A model generated the notes under the pieces. That model had not been told where the DNA came from. It ran no database searches and saw only the letters and a program-made list of their open reading frames with translations. From contig USCR01000036.1 of the NCBI GenBank assembly GCA_900553295.1, positions 1 to 18,284 on the forward strand: a stretch of 18,284 bases of DNA, given 5' to 3'. Origin of the DNA: an uncultured Eubacteriales bacterium (GTDB lineage Bacteria; Bacillota; Clostridia; Christensenellales; Aristaeellaceae). Made by a program: the position numbers and the translations under genes. Below, in pieces: positions 15,143-18,284 of this stretch; the first letter of the stretch is position 1, and every line of letters begins with the position of its first letter.

Positions 15143-15337
15143 ATGGCAGATCAAAGATTCAAGCGCTTTCAAACTCTGGAATCCGAAGAATCGCTGCTGA
15201 ACGGCTCGGCCTGGGTGATCGTGGACGCCAGGACCGGCGTGCATTACCTGGTTTATAGTTACGGCCAGGGGACAGGCATCACGCCCCTGCTGGACGAAAA
15301 CGGCCGGGTTGTGATCGACAAGGGCGACGTGAAGTGA
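15143..15337 (+). CDS. Small DUF6440-like protein of unknown function inside the purine operon
   Basis: This 64-residue protein has no known function. It resembles the DUF6440 family as I recall it: a basic start (DQRFKRF), then VIVDARTGVHYLVYSYGQGT at about 25-44 and the closing ITPLLDENGRVVI. It looks like one small beta-rich domain with no signal peptide or membrane segment. TAGGAG ten bases upstream supports the ATG at 15143; an upstream in-frame ATG at 15119, which overlaps the previous stop, would add eight residues but lacks a ribosome binding site. It sits 16 bases after the cyclohydrolase and 23 bases before the transformylase, between the two enzymes of the last steps to IMP, so a partner or regulatory role is conceivable. 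Confidence 0.75.
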   Translation: MADQRFKRFQTLESEESLLNGSAWVIVDARTGVHYLVYSYGQGTGITPLLDENGRVVIDKGDVK

Positions 15338-15360
15338 GACAAGCTGAAGGAGGCATTTCC

Positions 15361-16536
15361 ATGGCAACGGAGCTGGAACTGAAATATGGCTGCAATCCCA
15401 ATCAGAAACCTTCCCGTATTTTCATGAAGGCGGGGGAACTTCCCCTGACGGTGCTCAATGGCAAGCCGGGGTATATCAATTTCCTGGACGCCCTGAATGG
15501 CTGGCAGCTGGTGCGGGAGCTCAAGCGCGCCACGGGCCTGCCCGCGGCGGCCTCCTTCAAGCATGTGAGCCCTGCGGGCGCGGCGGTGGGCCTGCCCCTG
15601 AGCGACACCCTGCGCAAGATCTACTTTGTGGGGGACAAGCCCCTTTCTCCCCTGGCCTGCGCCTATGCCCGCGCCCGCGGCGCGGACCGCATGTCCTCCT
15701 TCGGCGACTGGATCGCCCTGAGCGACGTGTGCGACCTGGAGACCGCCATGCTCATCAAGCCCGAGGTGTCCGACGGCATCATTGCCCCCGGCTATGCCCC
15801 GGAGGCCCTGGAGGTGCTCAAGGCCAAGCGCAAGGGTGGCTACAATGTGGTGCAGATTGACCCGGACTACCGTCCCGCGCCCGTGGAGCAAAAGGATGTG
15901 TTCGGCGTGACCTTCGAGCAGGGGCGCAACGAGTTCGTCATTGACGAGGCGCTGCTGGAGGACATCGTAACCGCAAACAAGGCGCTGACCCCCGAGGCCA
16001 AGCGCGACCTGATGATCTCCCTGATTACCCTGAAATATACCCAGTCCAATTCCGTATGCTATGTGAAGGACGGCCAGGCCATCGGCGTGGGCGCGGGCCA
16101 GCAGAGCCGCATCCACTGCACCCGTCTGGCGGGCCAGAAGGCGGACAACTGGTGGCTGCGCCAGCATGAGAAGGTGCTGAACCTGCCCTTTGTGGACAAG
16201 ATCGGCCGCCCGGACCGGGACAACACCATCGACGTGTACATCTCCGACGAGGCGGACGAAGTCCTGGCCGAGGGCCGCTGGCAGCAGTTCTTCAAGACCC
16301 GTCCCGAGCCCCTGACCCGGGAGGAAAAGCGCGCCTGGCTGGATCAGCTCAGCGGCGTGTCCCTGGGCAGCGATGCCTTCTTCCCCTTTGGGGACAACAT
16401 CGAGCGCGCCCATCGCAGCGGCGTGCAGTATGTGGCGGAGCCCGGCGGCTCCATTCGGGACGATAACGTGATTGCCGTGTGCGACAGCTACGATATGGTG
16501 ATGTGCTTCACCCATATGCGCCTGTTCCATCATTGA
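15361..16536 (+). CDS. Stand-alone AICAR formyltransferase (PurH transformylase domain only)
   Basis: The enzyme formylates AICAR with 10-formyltetrahydrofolate to give FAICAR. At 391 residues it has only the transformylase part of PurH and no MGS-like cyclohydrolase domain at the N-terminus. The catalytic Lys67-His68 pair is in SFKHVSPAGAAVG (65-77). Other family segments are YGCNPNQKPSRIF at 9-21, NGKPGYINFLDALNGWQL at 33-50, ARGADRMSSFGDWIALSD, KYTQSNSVCYVKDGQAIG, GAGQQSRIHCTRLAG, and the C-terminal PGGSIRDDNVI with a final LFHH. The start at 15361 has AAGGAGG eight bases upstream; an in-frame GTG at 15334 lacks one. As I recall, Faecalibacterium has a protein of the same architecture and length. 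Confidence 0.93.
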   Translation: MATELELKYGCNPNQKPSRIFMKAGELPLTVLNGKPGYINFLDALNGWQLVRELKRATGLPAAASFKHVSPAGAAVGLPLSDTLRKIYFVGDKPLSPLACAYARARGADRMSSFGDWIALSDVCDLETAMLIKPEVSDGIIAPGYAPEALEVLKAKRKGGYNVVQIDPDYRPAPVEQKDVFGVTFEQGRNEFVIDEALLEDIVTANKALTPEAKRDLMISLITLKYTQSNSVCYVKDGQAIGVGAGQQSRIHCTRLAGQKADNWWLRQHEKVLNLPFVDKIGRPDRDNTIDVYISDEADEVLAEGRWQQFFKTRPEPLTREEKRAWLDQLSGVSLGSDAFFPFGDNIERAHRSGVQYVAEPGGSIRDDNVIAVCDSYDMVMCFTHMRLFHH

Positions 16537-16581
16537 TCGTTTCATAGGCCAAAGAACACGGATAATATTGGAGGAATACGC

Positions 16582-17871
16582 ATGAAGGTCCTGATTGTAG
16601 GCGGCGGCGGACGGGAACACGCCATTGCCGAAAAGCTGCTGGAAAATCCCCGCATTGATACGCTCTATGCCGCGCCGGGCAACGGCGGCATGGCGGCCAT
16701 GGCCACCTGCCTGCCCATCAAGGCCACGGACATTCAGGCCATTACGGATTTCTGTGTGAAGGAAAAGATGGACTTTGCGGTGGTGGCTCCGGACGATCCC
16801 CTGTGCTTGGGATTGGTGGACCTGCTGCGGGAGAAGGGCATCCCTGCCTTTGGCCCGGACAAGAAGGCCGCCATCATCGAGGGCAGCAAGGTGTTTGCCA
16901 AGGGTCTGATGAAAAAGTATGGCATTCCCACCGCCGCCTATGAAGTCTTTGACGACTGCGACAAGGCCCTGGCCTACGTTCAGTCCGCGCCGGTGCCCAT
17001 GGTGGTCAAGGCCGATGGCCTGGCCCTGGGCAAGGGCGTGCTCATCTGCCAAACCCGGGAGGAGGCGGAGGACGCCGTCCGCTCCATGATGATCGACAAC
17101 CGCTTCGGCATGTCCGGCAGCCGGGTGGTCATTGAGGAGTTCCTCACCGGGCCGGAGGTGTCCGTCCTGGCCTTCACGGACGGAAAGACCGTCAAGCCCA
17201 TGGTATCCTCCATGGACCACAAGCGTGCCCTGGACCATGACCAGGGCCTGAACACCGGCGGCATGGGCACCATTGCCCCGAACCCCTGCTATACGCCGGA
17301 GCTGGCGCAGGCCTGCATGCGCACCATTTTCCAGCCCACCATCGAGGCCATGCGGGCCGAGGGCTGCCCGTTCAGGGGCTGCCTGTACTTTGGCCTGATG
17401 CTTACGCCGGACGGCCCGAAGGTGATCGAATACAACTGCCGCTTCGGTGACCCCGAGACGCAGGTGGTGCTGCCGCTGCTGGACGGCGACCTGCTGGAGA
17501 TTATGCAGGCCACCACGAACGGCACGCTGGCCGGCGTGCCGGTGAAGTGGAAGGCCGCCAGCGCAGCCTGCGTGGTGCTGGCATCGGGCGGGTACCCGCA
17601 GAAATATGAGAGCGGAAAGCTCATCACAGGCCTTGTGAACGGCCAGCTGCCCGGCGGCGGGGCCACGGTGTTCCACGCGGGCACAAAGCTGGAGGACGGC
17701 GGCCTTGTTACGGCGGGCGGCCGCGTGCTGGGCGTGACGGCCGTGGCCGAAACGCTGCAGGCGGCGGTGAAGGCCGCCTACGCCGCGGCAGAGAACATTC
17801 ATTTTGAGGGCATGCACATGCGCAGCGACATCGGCGCGCGGGCACTGGCCGCCGGAAAGGAAGGGAACTGA
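16582..17871 (+). CDS. purD: Phosphoribosylamine-glycine ligase (GAR synthetase)
   Basis: PurD joins phosphoribosylamine and glycine using ATP, the second pathway step. It is 429 residues, normal length. The N-terminal nucleotide-fold motif GGGGREHAIAEKL is at 7-19. The ATP-grasp part contains PMVVKADGLALGKGVLI near 139-155, SSMDHKRALDHDQGLNTGGM near 211-230, and the signature YNCRFGDPETQVVLPLL near 285-301. The C-terminal domain ends in HMRSDIGARALAAGKE. GGAGGA lies about seven bases before the ATG. From roughly base 17400 the codon choice changes sharply: Thr is mostly ACG instead of ACC, and Leu CTT appears. The reading frame is uninterrupted and the protein looks intact, so any joint fell at a conserved stretch. 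Confidence 0.96.
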   Translation: MKVLIVGGGGREHAIAEKLLENPRIDTLYAAPGNGGMAAMATCLPIKATDIQAITDFCVKEKMDFAVVAPDDPLCLGLVDLLREKGIPAFGPDKKAAIIEGSKVFAKGLMKKYGIPTAAYEVFDDCDKALAYVQSAPVPMVVKADGLALGKGVLICQTREEAEDAVRSMMIDNRFGMSGSRVVIEEFLTGPEVSVLAFTDGKTVKPMVSSMDHKRALDHDQGLNTGGMGTIAPNPCYTPELAQACMRTIFQPTIEAMRAEGCPFRGCLYFGLMLTPDGPKVIEYNCRFGDPETQVVLPLLDGDLLEIMQATTNGTLAGVPVKWKAASAACVVLASGGYPQKYESGKLITGLVNGQLPGGGATVFHAGTKLEDGGLVTAGGRVLGVTAVAETLQAAVKAAYAAAENIHFEGMHMRSDIGARALAAGKEGN

Positions 17872-17874
17872 ACC

Positions 17875-18284
17875 ATGGCAGTACAGCGTATTTATGTGGA
17901 AAAGCGGCCCGAGCACGCAGTGGAGGCAAAGGGCCTTCTGGCAGAGTTCCGCGGCCTGCTGGGCGCAAAGGGCCTGACGGGCCTGCGCATTCTGAACCGT
18001 TATGATGTGGAGGGCATGGCGCCCGAGCAGTTCCGCCAAGCGGTGCCCGTGGTGTTTTCCGAGCCGCAGCTGGACGACGTGCATACAGCTATCCCTGAGG
18101 GCAGCTTTACGGTGTTTGCCACCGAATACCTGCCCGGCCAGTTCGATCAGCGCGCCGCGTCGGCGGCAGAGTGCGTGGGCCTTCTGTTCGGCGGCGAGCG
18201 CCCGGCTGTGGCCACGGCGCGCGTGTTCCTGCTTTCGGGCAGCGTCAGCGCGGCCGAGCTTGCGGCCATCAAAAAATATGTCAT
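17875..18284 (+). CDS. purL: Phosphoribosylformylglycinamidine synthase, N-terminal part (cut by the window end)
   Basis: The first 136 codons of an open frame with no stop before the window end are present, starting MAVQRIYVEKRPEH. The residues LRILNRYDVEGM at about 37-48, VVFSEPQLDDV near 59-69, FATEYLPGQFDQRAASAAEC near 80-99 and LAAIKKYVI at the end match, from memory, the N-terminus of the long single-chain PurL of Clostridia (about 1,200 residues, synthetase and glutaminase fused). It would convert FGAR to FGAM with glutamine and ATP, so separate purS and purQ genes are not needed. AAGGAAGGG lies nine bases before the ATG, and the gene follows purD by three bases. Codon choice matches the end of purD, not the earlier operon genes. 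Confidence 0.9.
   Translation, partial: MAVQRIYVEKRPEHAVEAKGLLAEFRGLLGAKGLTGLRILNRYDVEGMAPEQFRQAVPVVFSEPQLDDVHTAIPEGSFTVFATEYLPGQFDQRAASAAECVGLLFGGERPAVATARVFLLSGSVSAAELAAIKKYV

Noticed and set aside
15259..18084. A 941-codon open frame on the minus strand opposite the transformylase and purD genes
   Set aside because: It is antisense to well-supported genes in full register, has no ribosome binding site or recognisable domain, and its composition (His, Gly, Leu, Gln rich) is what GC-rich codon bias produces on the opposite strand.

Overview
The window looks like a chromosomal segment of a moderately GC-rich Clostridia-type Firmicute. The left end has the Firmicutes order yicC-remA-gmk-rpoZ-coaBC. 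PurF is the propeptide-bearing, Fe-S cysteine type, PurL begins like the long single-chain enzyme, and a PurO-type IMP cyclohydrolase sits beside a stand-alone AICAR transformylase, a combination I recall from Oscillospiraceae such as Faecalibacterium. All real genes are on the + strand, tightly packed, and mostly preceded by strong GGAGG-type ribosome binding sites.

Layout. (1) 1-3037: housekeeping run with the end of yicC, remA, gmk, rpoZ, coaBC and a YgjP-like zinc metalloprotease. Most junctions are 4-nt ATGA overlaps, so this is one transcription unit. (2) 3129-4500: a MazF-family endoribonuclease with no visible antitoxin, a structured region ending in an intrinsic terminator, and a YitT-family membrane protein. 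(3) 4533-9800: a purine-nucleoside-type ABC importer. The BMP-family binding protein has its own promoter and terminator; a second promoter drives the double ATPase and two permeases, closed by a strong terminator. (4) 9801-10094: a 290-nt control region with an AT-rich upstream stretch, a good sigma-A promoter, PurBox-like sites and a folded leader ending in an intrinsic terminator 21 nt before purE. (5) 10095-18284: a purine biosynthesis operon, purE-purC-purF-purM-purN-purO-like-small DUF6440-like gene-AICAR transformylase-purD-purL (cut by the window end).

Together regions 3-5 pair purine nucleoside uptake with de novo IMP synthesis. The operon covers every step from PRPP to IMP except the purB lyase; purK is also not in the window. 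Three points deserve most attention: the purE leader, which has a riboswitch-like architecture that I cannot assign to a known class; the small protein lodged between the two genes for the final steps to IMP; and an abrupt change in codon preference near 17.4 kb inside purD that continues into purL and could be a recombination joint or an assembly chimera.
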